DNA of 64,000 bases from Papaver somniferum (lineage: Eukaryota; Streptophyta; Magnoliopsida; Ranunculales; Papaveraceae), in assembly GCF_003573695.1 (NCBI RefSeq), contig NC_039362.1, positions 198,564,585 to 198,628,584 of the forward strand, given 5' to 3'. The notes beneath the pieces are model-generated. The model searched no databases, was not told the DNA's origin, and saw only the letters and a list, made by a program, of their open reading frames with translations. The position numbers and the translations under genes are program-made. How positions within the stretch are numbered: position 1 is the first letter of the stretch; the number at the start of each line of letters is the position of its first letter. This document shows positions 11,366 to 22,787 of this stretch, piece by piece.

Positions 11366-13020
11366 ATCAATTAGATGTAGTTGTCTTAATAAGGAAACTA
11401 GGTAAGGGCATGCTAGTCTTGTTCATTTTCTTGGTTTACTGCAGTTTCCTTTGGTCAGCTCTATTTGGTTTTGAAGACCCACAGTTATTCCAGTTACTGT
11501 TTTACGGTTCGAGTTGACTAATCCTTTCCTAAGTCTGGCTGAAGACTTTAAACTTAACACTTCTTGGGAGGTAACCCATGCTCATGCAACATGGTAATAT
11601 CTTTCCTTAACTCTTTTTCTTCAAGTGGTAACCGTTTCTTCTTGTTCATGATTTTAATTTTATCTTTAGAACATCGAGGACAATGTTAGATTTAAGTTTG
11701 GGGGTATGGGAGAAACTTTTTAGTTGCACTTTTGAAACTTCTAGCGTCACATGGTATCCGGTTAGCTAAGTTTACATACTTTTTCTCACCGAAAAGATAG
11801 AAATTGGAATGCTAGAGATAACAACTTATTGAGACATTAGAGAAAAAGACATTGAGATCCTTGAAATTCAGGAGAGAACTTGTTCCTTTTAGAGGGTAAC
11901 CGTGATGGACCTAACCATACATGATGGAAAGGCAAGTAGGTCAGGGAAATTCCAGAAAGACAAAGCAACCTCACAATGTAGTCTTAGTTACTGGATTGCG
12001 ACTCTCTCTCAATAGAAACTTATCATCATCAACAAGCGGAGCGACATCAAAATCTATGAAGAAAGTTGAAGAAGTTTTAGGTTTAGAAGCAACAATAGAA
12101 GAGAATAATTCAAAAATCAAAGTTGAAGTTATAAGAGAAAATGATATAAGTTGTTAGAATCCATGATACCAAGACATCACAAGTTGCGAAGATCCAAGTT
12201 TTGAAAGTCCTTCTCTCATGGCCATGTAAATTATTGTCTTGTAATTTTTTGTTTTAAAAAAAAAAGAAAAAAAAATGGAAAAAAAAATGAAAAATGAAAA
12301 ATAAAATAAAAAATGAAACATCATTACGTTCTTTTTGTTCAATAAGGCCATAGGGAAGAAGAAATTTATAAGTCAAGCAAGAAATCGAAGAGAAGAGTTA
12401 ATTGTCAAGGTTCTATGAGGTTCGAGAGTTTATCATCAACAACTGAAGACCGAAGAAGGCGTTGTTTCTACTGAGCACTGTGAGAGAGTCGAAGAAAGAT
12501 GCATTTTGGTTGCTTTGTTAGTCTGCTTTCAATCTGGCACAAAATCTTTCTAGCACTGGTTTAACTCATCACACGTGATTAGTCCAGCTGTGTAGGAGAT
12601 GTCCCTCTCAGTTTTATCTCTCTCCTAATCTTATCCAGCTGTAAAGCAGCGGACGCATCTTACAATGTTTATCTAGCTGTGTAGCGGATATCTCTTTATC
12701 TAGCAGTGGTGTGGATGTGTCTCCCCTTTTCTTCAGTCAGCTTTAGAGCTGACACCTTTAATTTCTATGGAATTTTACTTTCTTGGAGATAGGTTGAGAA
12801 TATGTATGTCCTCATAGCTCTTTGGATACTTGTGACCAATTAGGAGTAAAGGTTTTGTGGGTACACCTCTGGTAAACCCTCCGGAGACAACACTCCGCCG
12901 CTAGGGCCACCTAGCGCCCTAGCGGTTTAACGGCCTGCTGCACGTGCTAAGTGTAGTCTTTTTATCCTTTCAAAAATAAATTTTGCTCGAGGACTAGCAA
13001 ATAATAAGTTTGGGGGTATT
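11366..13020 (+). repeat. duplicate of element A internal 3' end
   Basis: Nearly identical to 16626-18257 (1655 against 1632 bp, a few small indels). It carries the last ~45 codons of the gag-like ORF (DPQLF motif near 11490), the inverted repeat plus TTTGGGGGT at 11671-11705, an A-rich tract (12240-12310), the CCGCTAGGG hairpin (12898-12925) and the polypurine tract just before 13021. Confidence 0.85.
12898..12925 (+). repeat. 9-bp perfect hairpin near the polypurine tract (copy 1)
   Basis: CCGCTAGGG and CCCTAGCGG pair perfectly around a 10-base loop, in a locally GC-rich patch. It lies about 95 bp before the LTR and is kept in the second copy at 18136-18163. Confidence 0.7.
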
Positions 13021-14098
13021 TGATAGACACATTTTTGTGTTTAATTTGATCTCAATACTATATATTGTTGGCACTCGAGTTTGTACTAATTTTGGTGTTT
13101 TATGTGTTTGTAGGCACCTTTGGAAAATAAACATTTTTTGGAAAATTCGGCTCGAAAAGTTGGTAAAAGCCCCGGAGGACACGTGTTATTCGGACTCTCA
13201 CCGTTGGATAAGGGGCACCCCAATTACTAAGATTCGATGGGTCTGTTGGCTATAAATAGGTTGCCGGGGTTGAGTAGAAAGGGTGTCGAGAGTCTGGGGG
13301 GCTGAGGAGAGCCAGAGAAGAAGAAATTCGAGTTTTCCAAAACTCGGTTTCTGCTACTGCTGCTGATGATGAACATGAAGAACACGAAGAACGGGCCTGT
13401 ACCAGTAGTCGTTTTTCTACATTAATAACCACTCACACCTGTGGGTCGTACATCAGGCAGACTTATTTGCCACAACGTTTGCGACACAGCTGCAGCAGTC
13501 TTATTTTGTCACAAGGGGTCATAGTTCTCTGGTTTGTAACAAATATAATTGTTACAAACCTGGTTTTATTGTATTTCTCATATTCTCATCATTTGTAAAC
13601 CATTTTTGAGCATCAATGAAATTCTTTGAGAGGTTTTCCAACATGATGAGCGGCTAATTCTCTCGTAACCAAGGCAATGGATGAAGCTATTCACACATGA
13701 ACAATGGGTAACTATTTCATTTTCTATAATATTTAATTATAATTCACTCAATCACTGCTTTTACAGAGTTCTTAAAAGTTTACATAATTTTCTTCATTAG
13801 TTGTGATTCAATTAGATAGGTTATGCTTTGGTTAGATAATCTATGCTTAAGGGATACGATTAATTTTTGAGAATATGTTTGATTATTTGTGGATTAAGAA
13901 ATAAAGGATTAAAAGGATAATTAGAGTTATGAAACATTTGACATCATTCATGTGTAATAGTGGATTCTAGTGTCTTGGTTACCTCTCGCCCACTTTGTTA
14001 ATATTTTTGTATATAATTTTATTGAATCTTTAAATTTAATCTTCACAAGTCCGAGAGTTTGAACCTCATTACTACAACAACAATCAAAAACATAATCA
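13021..14098 (+). repeat. element A LTR (middle)
   Basis: Begins TGATAGACAC and ends CATAATCA, followed three bases later by a primer-binding site, so it is the 5' LTR of the complete unit and the 3' LTR of the truncated one. A TATAAATA box lies at 13251-13258. Compared with the solo LTR at 29008 it lacks about 490 bp immediately upstream of that TATA box. Confidence 0.9.
13251..13258 (+). promoter_or_regulatory. TATA box of element A LTR
   Basis: TATAAATA in the context GGCTATAAATAGG, preserved at 18486-18493 and in the solo LTR at 29730-29737. Position inside the LTR fits a U3/R boundary downstream of it. Confidence 0.6.
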
Positions 14099-14101
14099 TT
14101 T

Positions 14102-14118
14102 TGGCGCCGCCGACGCGG
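14102..14118 (+). other. primer-binding site of element A
   Basis: TGGCGCCGCCGACGCGG starts three bases after the LTR. It resembles the TGGCGCCGTTGCCGGGG site of element C and of Athila/Tat elements generally, where the 3' end of a tRNA primes minus-strand synthesis. Confidence 0.75.
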
Positions 14119-15154
14119 ATTTGTGCTTAGGTAGAATTTTTAGGTTTTTTTTTTTATTTCATTTGTTCATTTTACGTTTCTTTGGGTGTGTCTTTGTATT
14201 ACAGGTTTGAAGTTGGATACTAAAGACTTGGAATCAAAGCTTAAAGCCAAAAGAGAAGGAAAAAGACAAAGCAAAAAAAAAAAAAGCGAAAGAAAAATTA
14301 AAAAAAAAAAGAGAGAATTTATTTTATTTTTTAGAGACCTTCCATTTTTTGTAATTATTTTTTTTCTTTTCTTTTGCACTTTATTTGGACTTTGGACTTG
14401 GACAATTATTTTTTTTAAACCCTAAGGAAGGGTACATTAAATATAAAACTGTTTGCAGGGAAGGACGACGATTACAATATCGTCTCGGCCCCTCGGGTTC
14501 GCACATGACATAGGAGTCGTGGCCCGAGTCGACTTCAGCGGTTCTTCGCCCGTCTGGTACGGGAGGTAAGCTTTCGAAACACCCGCGAATCCCCTGTCAG
14601 CGGGTTTATTGTATGCCTTAAGGTGAATATATGCTGAGGATTTGAATACGGTTGTTTTAATTTCCTAGTAAAGGGCAAGGCCTGGCCAAATTAAGATAAG
14701 GACTCGGATTTCATCACCGTTTCCTTCTTGCCCGCCTTAGGAAAACGAAACCAAACGCGAACCTAAGCTTAAAATTTTGACTAGAACGAGACCTATAGGG
14801 TAACGAGCTTAATAGGAAAGTCGTTCGAAAAATATTGGTTACTCTTTTGAGCATACTTTGAAGTTCATGATGGTTTCTGCGAGTTGAATGCGTGACTGCG
14901 CGCCTTATAATACCGGTGAGACCTTGGGTATCAAAGCTCCTCGCAGCTTCCCTCGTCTCAATTCAACTTACTTAAACTCGGATTGATTCCAAAGAGGTTT
15001 GCTCAGATTGTAACGAATTCCTTTTCGAAAGATTAGAAGCTGGTCTAAAACAATCTAAGTGGAGCCATCATGCTTGTTGTTTGCTAGATTTTATAGGTTT
15101 GATTTGGTCGAGTCAGCCTTGTTTGTGATTGTGTAGAATTCCCTTGCGGTTAGG
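14119..15154 (+). other. long untranslated leader of element A
   Basis: About 1 kb between primer site and ORF with an A-rich tract (14270-14310) and a moderately GC-rich middle. The CCTGTCAGCGGG segment at 14594 is recognisable again at 63630, in the partial related element at the right edge. No gene seen. Confidence 0.55.
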
Positions 15155-16773
15155 ATGTCGAACTGGTATTATAATAGCCAATACAATGAGTATCCGACTG
15201 AGCAGCTTGGACATTATCCTTTTTATGACCATAGTGTGAATAGTGATTGGGAACGCGAAACTTTTGAAGGTTATGGTCCATACCATTGTGAGCCCAATTA
15301 CTATCCATATACCCACAGGTCATACGAGCAAAACAATCCTTCTATTTCTCTAGAAGAGTCTCAAGAGTTTCAATGAGTCAACACGGAAGTTATTTATGAA
15401 AGAGACTTATAATATTCTTCTCCCAGAAGAGTCCGTAGAGCGGTCAACTAAGATATCTCTAGAAGAGACCCTCAAGCAATTTACTGAGAATACAAATAGG
15501 ATTGTGGAAAAACTTGCTCAGGATAGTCTTAATTTCCAGTGTAGTTTTCCCAATACCACCCTCGAAAATAAGGATAGTTTTTATTCACATAATCAAGATG
15601 ACGAGGTTAGAATTGGTAACACTACTTGTTTTGATAAGGTTCGATCATTTTCATGTTATTATAGTGATATTATGATGAGGATAGTATTGATGAAGAACAT
15701 GAAATATGTAGGCATAGTGATCAGGAATTGGTTACTCCAATTGAACTTTACAATGATAATATTATTTCTAGTTCAAATCCAAATAATTTTAATAATTATT
15801 CACCTATTCAAAAGGACGAGGATTTGACTAGAGATACCCTCGTTTTAGACGATGTAGTATTTCCTGTTTACAAAGCCGATAATGATTTAGAGGAACGAGT
15901 TTATTCTGAGAATAATGTTTTAGAGTCTAGCGATTTAGAAACAATAGTCTTAGACGAAGAAGATGAACTCGTAGAGATGAGTGAGGATGAACCTGACTTA
16001 GAAGAATCAATTGACCATTTCCAGGAATCTGATGACCTAGAAATTAGGGAAGTTGTGACTAGTCTTTCTAGAGACACAGAAAACTCTAAGTTTGGGGGTG
16101 ATTATCATTCTCCATGTGCTTTAACTCTTAGAAAGTTCCCTCGTGTAGGACTTGACATTTATGCCTCAACCATATTACAAGATTATCTTCATACATGTTT
16201 TCCGAACCTAATGATGTCCATAGAGAAGCTCAGTTGTTAGAAACCCATCCTCTGGTTGATGTGGTTAACCCAGGCTATGATACCAAGATTGACTTTGTTT
16301 TCCCACCAAAAACTTTTCTTCCAATTGTGGGAACATATGATTTTCAGATGTGCAGGATATTAAGTTTTGAGACTAAACCTAATTACTTTAGGATATTAGG
16401 GTCGACACATTTTCTTAAGAATGACCATTATTATGGTCAACTTTGTGAGTCAAATCTAATTGACTTAGAGGATCCCCAATTATTCAGGTTGTTATTATGT
16501 GCTTCTAAATTTTTATTTGAGTTTTTACAGACTCTAGGACCTAATAATTCGGATCTCACTTTTGAGGAGTTGCAGCCTAAAGAAATATATTTAGACCCTT
16601 TTATAGAACCTGAACCTGAACCACAATTAGATGTAGTTGTCTTAATCAGGAAACTAGGTAAGGGCATGCTAGTCTTGTTCATTTTCTTGGTTTACTGCAG
16701 TTTCCTTTGGTCAGCTCTATTTGGTTTTGAAGACCCGCAGTTATTCCGGCTACTGTTATACGGTTCGAGTTGA
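15155..16773 (+). pseudogene. element A gag-like ORF, frameshifted
   Basis: Starts at ATG 15155 (MSNWYYNSQYNEYPTEQ) and continues through four overlapping frames to about 16773, so at least three frameshifts/stops are present (near 15376, 15750, 16210). The acidic middle and the C-terminal layout match the intact ORF of element C: a GLDIYASTILQDY-type segment near 16150, then a hydrophobic stretch and EDPQLFRLLLYG at the end. No RT, integrase or protease follows. Function is inferred as a structural, gag-like protein because element C's version has a CCHC knuckle; in element A that knuckle is not visible. Confidence 0.65.
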
Positions 16774-18240
16774 CTAATCCTTTCCTAAGTCTGGCTGAAG
16801 ACTTTAAACTTACACTTCTTGGGAGGTAACCCATGCTCATGCAACATGGTAATATCTTTCCTTAACTCTTTTTCTTCAAGTGGTAACCGTTTCTCCTTGT
16901 TCATGCTTTTAATTTTATCTTTAGAACATCGAGGACAATGTTAGATTTAAGTTTGGGGGTATGGGAGAAACTTTTTAGTTGCACTTTTGAAACTTCTAGC
17001 GTCACATGGTATCCGGTTAGCTAAGTTTACATACTTTTCTCACCGAAAAGATAGAAATTGGAATGCTAGAGTAACAACTTATTGAGACATTAGAGAAAAA
17101 GACATTGAGATCCTTGAAATTCAGGAGAGAACTTGTTCCTTTTAGAGGGTAACCGTGATGGACCTAACCATACATGATGGAAAGGCAAGTAGGTCAGGGA
17201 AATGAGAAAGACAAAGCAACCTCACAATGTAGTCTTAGTTACTGGATTGCGACTCTCTCTCAGTAGAAACTTATCATCATCAACAAGCGGAGCGACATCA
17301 AAATCTATGAAGAAAGTTGAAGACGTTTTAGGTTTAGAAGCAACAATAGAAGAGAATAATTCAAAAATCAAAGTTGAATGAAGTTATAAGAGCAAATGAT
17401 ATAAGTTGTTAGAATCCATGATACCAAGACATCACAAGTTGCGAAGATCCAAGTTTTGAAAGTCCTTCTCTCATGGCCATGTAAATTTTGTCTTGTAATT
17501 TTTTGTTTAAAAAAAAAAAAAATGAAAAAAAAAATGAAAAATGAAAAAAAAATAAAAATGAAACATCATTACGTTCTTTTTGTTCAATAAGGCCATAGGG
17601 AAGAAGAAATTTATAAGTCAAGCAAGAAATCGAAGAGAAGAGTTAATTGTCAAGGTTCTATGAGGTTCGAGAGTTTATCATCAACATGAAGACCGAAGAA
17701 GGCGTTGTTTCTACTGAGCACTGTGAGAGAGTCGAAGAAAGATGCATTTGGTTGCTTTGTTAGTCTGCTTTCAATCTGGCACAAAATCTTTCTAGCACTG
17801 GTTTAACTCATCACACGTAATTAGTCCAGCTGTGTAGAGATGTCCCTCTCAGTTTTATCTCTCTCCTAATCTTATCCAGCTGTAAAGCAGCGGACGCATC
17901 TTACAATGTTTATCTAGTGGTAGCGGATATCTCTTTATCTAGCAGTGGTGTGGATGTGTCTCCCCTTTTCTTCAGTCAGCTTTAGAGCTGACACCTTTAA
18001 TTTCTCTGGAATTTACTTTCTTGGAGATAGGTTGAGAATATGTATGTCCTCATAGCTCTTTGGATACTTGTGACCAATTAGGAGTAAAGGTTTTGTGGGT
18101 ACACCTCTGGTAAACCCTCCGGAGACAACACTCCGCCGCTAGGGCCACCTAGCGCCCTAGCGGTTTAACGGCCTGCTGCACGTGCTAAGTGTAGTCTTTT
18201 TATCTTTCAAAAATAAATTTTGCTCGAGGACTAGCAAATA
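16774..18240 (+). other. element A 3' untranslated region
   Basis: No gene. Contains an inverted repeat ACATCGAGGACAATGT (16926-16941) followed by GTTTGGGGGT (16951-16960), an A-rich tract (17505-17560), imperfect repeats of a CAGCTGTGTAGCGGA-like word (17820-18000), and the 18136-18163 hairpin. Confidence 0.6.
18136..18163 (+). repeat. 9-bp perfect hairpin near the polypurine tract (copy 2)
   Basis: Same CCGCTAGGG/CCCTAGCGG stem and 10-base loop as 12898-12925, about 95 bp before the 3' LTR. Confidence 0.7.
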
Positions 18241-18257
18241 ATAAGTTTGGGGGTATT
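18241..18257 (+). other. polypurine tract of element A
   Basis: ATAAGTTTGGGGGTATT directly abuts the TGATAG start of the 3' LTR; plus-strand DNA synthesis would start here. The copy at 13004-13020 is identical. Confidence 0.7.
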
Positions 18258-19333
18258 TGATAGACACATTTTTGTGTTTAATTTGATCTCAATACTATAT
18301 ATTGTTGGCACTCGAGTTTGTACTAATTTTGGTTTTATGTGTTTGTAGGCACCTTTGGAAAATAAACATTTTTTGGAAAATTCGGCTCGAAAAGTTGGTA
18401 AAAGCCCCGGAGGACACGTGTTATTCGGACTCTCACCGTTGGATAAGGGGCACCCCAATTACTAAGATTCGATGGGTCTGTTGGCTATAAATAGGTTGCT
18501 GGGGTTGAGTAGAAAGGGTGTCGAGAGTCTGGGGGGCTGAGGAGAGCCAGAGAAGAAGAAATTCGAGTTTTCCAAAACTCGGTTTCTGCTACTGCTGCTG
18601 ATGATGAACATGAAGAACACGAAGAACGGGCCTGTACCAGTAGTCGTTTTTCTACATTAATAACCACTCACACCTGTGGGTCGTACATCAGGCAGACTTA
18701 TTTGCCACAACGTTTGCGACACAGCTGCAGCAGTCTTATTTTGTCATAGGGGGTCATAGTTCTCTGGTTTGTAACAAATATAATTGTTACAAACCTGGTT
18801 TTATTGTATTTCTCATATTCTCATCATTTGTAAACCATTTTTGAGCATCAATGAAATTCTTTGAGAGGTTTTCCAACATGATGAGCGGCTAATTCTCTCG
18901 TAACCAAGGCAATGGATGAAGCTATTCACACATGAACAATGGGTAACTATTTCATTTTCTCTAATATTTAATTATAATTCACTCAATCACTGCTTTTGCA
19001 GAGTTCGTAAAAGTTTACATAATTTTCTTCATTAGTTGTGATTCAATTAGATAGGTTATGCTTTGGTTAGATAATCTATGCTTAAGGGATACAATTAATT
19101 TTTGAGAATATGTTTGGTTATTTGTGGATTAAGAAATAAAGGATTAAAAGGATAATTAGAGTTATGAAATATTTGACATCATTCATGTGTAATAGTGGAT
19201 TCTAGTGTCTTGGTTACCTCTCGCCCACTTTGTTAATATTTTTGTATATAATTTTATTAAATCTTTAAATTTAATCTTCACAAGTCCAAGAGTTTGAACC
19301 TCATTAATACAACAACAATCAAAAACATAATCA
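18258..19333 (+). repeat. element A 3' LTR
   Basis: 1076 bp, TGATAGACAC...ATAATCA, about 99% identical to 13021-14098, TATA box at 18486. It is followed at once by GTTGG and then the LTR of element B. Confidence 0.9.
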
Positions 19334-19338
19334 GTTGG
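19334..19338. repeat. target-site duplication GTTGG, shared by A and B
   Basis: This single pentamer is both the right duplication of element A and the left duplication of element B. Confidence 0.85.
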
Positions 19339-21666
19339 TGTTTATGGGTGAAAACTATTCCTGCCGAATTTGGTAATTTGGGGTATGTGGATGAGGAATG
19401 AATCTAAACCCTAAACAAATGCACTGCACGTGAGTGCTTTGTGATTCGAGAAATCAATCTGTAAAATTCTGGCCTAAACCAAGAAATGGCCGTTCCAGAC
19501 TTGCTTCGGTCACAAAGTGAAGGAGATGGGTTGATCTTAGGAAGGGAAGCGAAGAAGGTGTTGAGCTTGTGAAGGTGTTGGATATGTATGACTTGTATCA
19601 GAAAGCTGACCTGGCTTGCATGATGAAAGCTATCAGTTCTGTGTTTGGATACGATTGTATCAACACTTGCTTCTGTTGTCTTGTCTTGTTTGAAAATAGG
19701 GAGGAGGACCTATTTATAAAAGTCATTGAGCGTAACCCACGTCTCTCATGGAAAGTGGATAAAGTGGAGTGATGGAGTAGTGGATTGCGTGTGTTAGTGT
19801 TACACGATCAGTCTTTCCTACTTCTCCCATCATCACTATCCGTCCATGACTTCCTGACACGTTCTTGTGATGGCGCTTGTGCGCTGCATGCTGTAAACGG
19901 CCAGACCAACACCCCAGTATGTATCCCCCAGTTTGTGACATGATTGATGTCTCGACTATGTGGATCGTGGGACCCACAGAAAGCAGCATGTGATGCTAGA
20001 TTAAATAACTAAGTTATTTAGGAAGTCGATACTTGTGAAGTATCGTGTGTATTCTATGCAAGTAATGCATCGAATATACTCAGCATGTATGAAGCATCGT
20101 TGTTTGAGCGTCTTCAAATAGTTTCATGTCCAGCCTACTTCATGTGATGGTTTGGAGGCTGCGCAAGCAAGTCCTGACTTGGCCGACCACATGGTGTGGT
20201 AGAGTGGCGGATGATAATCACCACAACACCTCATTGACCAGTTAAATTCTGACCAGGATTGTATAACCAAGCAGGTGAAGTTGAACGGACGAGATGATCT
20301 TTGAGACACTAATCTGCGACCGTTAGTGGAATTAGGGTTTGTGAAGAGGTGCGCAAGCATCACTCTTCATCTTGGTCGAAACCAAGCTCGGGACGTAATT
20401 TTGGCCAGGCCGATTGTGCATGCGTGTAAACGACATACCGGTATAGGCGCTTATACCTTGCTGCCCCATGAATGCGTGATCTGGACCGCTCAATCGGTCC
20501 GATAAAGAGGAGCGGCTAGGATCGATTTGTGACAGAAATTTTGTGCCGCAAAGGCCGCGCGACAAGCCTACTTCGGGCGCGCGTTTCGAGACGACGAAGC
20601 TTGGTCGGTCTTGGACGATCAGTCCGGCGTGCTGACGGCGGGCTGGTGTACACGCATATACTTTACTATCCCATAGAAACGTGATTTAAGCCACTCAATT
20701 TATCCGGCAAAGTTGAGTGGTCGAGATTAGTTTGCAATTGGGAGGTGTGACCACGCCTAGTTTGAGCGTGCGAATCGAGACAACCAGGCATGATATGCCT
20801 TGGCCGATCGGGTGTGGAGATATGTGGGCCCACAATGATCGTGTTGATACTCACTGGATCTGCTTAATCAACTCCTAGTCCCTTCGTTCAATCAGGTGAA
20901 AATGGACACTCGTGATCGAAAACCCTAATTAGGGTTTTGCCAGCCGTGCGTCATGCCTTGTTTGGGCGCACGAATTGGGACGACCATCCATGTTTGGTCC
21001 TGACCGATTCGTCATGTATATAGAAGGGCCCACTGTGTTTGTGTTAACATGCTCTAGTCCCTTTGAATCCACATCTACACCCTCCATCCATGCCTGCGAA
21101 AATGGATGGTTGAGACTGATTTGCGACACATGTAATGTGATGCAAACCCTAATTTAGGGTTTCTCGTCCACGCTGATTTGGCTGGACGAATTGGCAAACC
21201 ATGCTACCCTTTTGGGGAGGCCGACCATGCGGGGTCCGCATTGGTCGTGTGTTGAAAATTCCAATACCTGCTTGAGGGTTATGGATTCGATCTAAGCCAT
21301 CCAATCATGCTGGTGAAGTTCGTGATCGTTTCTGAGACTGATACGGACAGTCCAGATGCTCGATCGGGCTAGTATAACACTCCAAGAGTTATAGCATGTA
21401 CGTGTATTTCGTACATGCATCCTTATTTAATGCTTGGAGATTCGTGTTGCTCTGCTGAGAGCAACAATCAGTCGTCATGCCGCACCAATAATGATAAGAG
21501 TGAAGCAGTACATGAAATACAAGGCTGATCATGCATTAATTGATAATGCTATAAGTTTTCAATGGAGAAGTATTCTCTATTATCAGTGGATTTATCCTTT
21601 GCAGGATGTTAGCGCATAATTTCGGCTTTTAAAATTTTAGCCTTAAACGAAAATCCACCATCAACA
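19339..21666 (-). repeat. element B 3' LTR (left copy)
   Basis: Starts TGTTTATGGG and ends CCATCAACA on the plus strand. The minus-strand TATA (TTTATAAATA, 19711-19719) puts U3 to the right. U3 contains degenerate tandem repeats of about 190 bp (20465-21390). Short open frames inside it have no recognisable homology and are not called. Confidence 0.9.
20465..21390. repeat. degenerate ~190-bp tandem repeats in element B U3
   Basis: About five diverged units share the order: a CACTCAAT-[T/C]NTCCGG segment, GAGTGG-TCGAGAT, TTTG[T/C]GAC, a GCGTGCGAAT-type word, CGAC-CA, and a GGCCGA-CAT/GATC end. Two units include an AACCCTAATTAGGGTTT palindrome (20923-20939 and near 21146). The same array is in the other LTR at 34830-35760. 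Confidence 0.6.
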
Positions 21667-21680
21667 TTAAGTCCCCTGTC
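21667..21680 (-). other. polypurine tract of element B
   Basis: Minus-strand ACAGGGGACTTAA-like purine run directly before the minus-strand start of the 3' LTR (TGTTGATGG). Confidence 0.5.
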
Positions 21681-21800
21681 TAGCACATAATGGTTACACT
21701 ATTGTGAGGTAGGTATGAGATGGTGACATACATATGTGAGAAAGACATGATAAAGGAAACCTACCCGGAAGAATTTTGACCGACCGCTAGTAATTGTTCA

Positions 21801-22435
21801 TGTAGGATCAGAATCTCGCAACAACGACATGCTTGCGAAATTACTAGAAATACATCACGAAGACATCGCAGTATGATTTCAGAAATGACATAACAGATGA
21901 CATCAGCTTAAACGTGAGAAAGTATGATGATCGTGCGAAATTTAGGATGTTTGCGAAGTTAACATTTGTAAGTTTGCGAAAATACCGCAAGCCAGATCCG
22001 AAATTGGAGGAAATGTTAGTTGTACCCCACCATATATGAGTTGTCATCCATTATGTAAATACCTATATAAAGAGAAAGGCAAGAGAGAGAAAGGAGAATA
22101 ATCAAAAAGAAAAAGGAGAGAGACACTTTAGGGAGATTTGTAGAGAGAGAGAGAGAGCAGAATTTGTATTATTATCTTCTTCTTCCTTCTTCAACCAAGA
22201 GCTCCAAATACTTATTAATTGAGTCTCAATTGTAATCCATATGTAATTACAAACAATCATAGTGAAGATCCCTAACCCCGTGGATGTAGATCACATTGAT
22301 CGAACCACTTAAATCTTGTGTCTTATTTTCTATTTTCATTATCTTTATCTTTATTTTCATATTAAATAAGTTTAGATCTAAAAATTATAGTCATGATAAT
22401 ACAAGGGGTGTGTTGTGGGATTTTCTGCAACTACA
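21801..22435 (+). repeat. element E 5' LTR
   Basis: 635 bp with a TATATAAAG box at 22064-22072, a GA microsatellite (22142-22158) and repeated TGCGAA words. Ends GCAACTACA and is followed by the primer site TGGCGCTAGAAAC at 22440-22452. Confidence 0.9.
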
Positions 22436-22439
22436 TTTT

Positions 22440-22452
22440 TGGCGCTAGAAAC
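22440..22452 (+). other. primer-binding site of element E
   Basis: TGGCGCTAGAAAC, four bases after the LTR; identical to that of element D (43704-43716), which supports a common family. Confidence 0.7.
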
Positions 22453-22787
22453 ATGGAGGAGTAAAGGATTTATCCCTCATGTAGCTTGTTGGTTCAAAAA
22501 ATTTCCATGAAGATTAGTTATTGTTCATATTTTTCTAGATCTACAAAGTTTAGGTTCAAAAATAGAAATTTTATGGAAGAAATCACACTTTCAGGGAGTA
22601 AACATCATCAACAATTCAAGGACATGAAAAGAGTGAGAGAAAAAATTAGTTGTTGTGGTGAAATTTAAGGAAAAAATGGAAGTTTCAGTGGAAGATTTTC
22701 ATGTTCAGGAGATGAAGGCAAATGTGAAAGAAGTTAAGGAAGGACGAAGAAAAGATAAGAAGCAGATGCTGCAATTTCTATCACAAA

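Larger units (their letters stand above)
11337..19333 (+). mobile_element. Element A: three-LTR array of a pol-less Athila-like Ty3 element
   Basis: Order: a 5' scrap of LTR (11337 to about 11365), the last 1.65 kb of the internal region, a full LTR (13021-14098), a complete internal region (14099-18257) and a full LTR (18258-19333). The whole array is flanked by GTTGG. This is the structure left by unequal recombination between tandem or sister copies plus a deletion. The primer site TGGCGCC... and the TTTGGGGGTATT polypurine tract are of Athila/Tat type. The only coding trace is a degenerate gag-like ORF, so the family depends on other elements for RT and integrase. The two complete LTRs differ at roughly 13 positions by eye (about 1%). 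Confidence 0.85.

Noticed and set aside
16640..16773. Envelope-like protein in element A because of the hydrophobic tail
   Set aside because: There is no signal peptide, no second ORF after pol, and the intact relative in C carries a gag-type CCHC knuckle.
20124..21157. Several 60-80 codon frames in the LTRs of element B
   Set aside because: They overlap each other on both strands, lie in repetitive U3 and change frame between the two LTRs.
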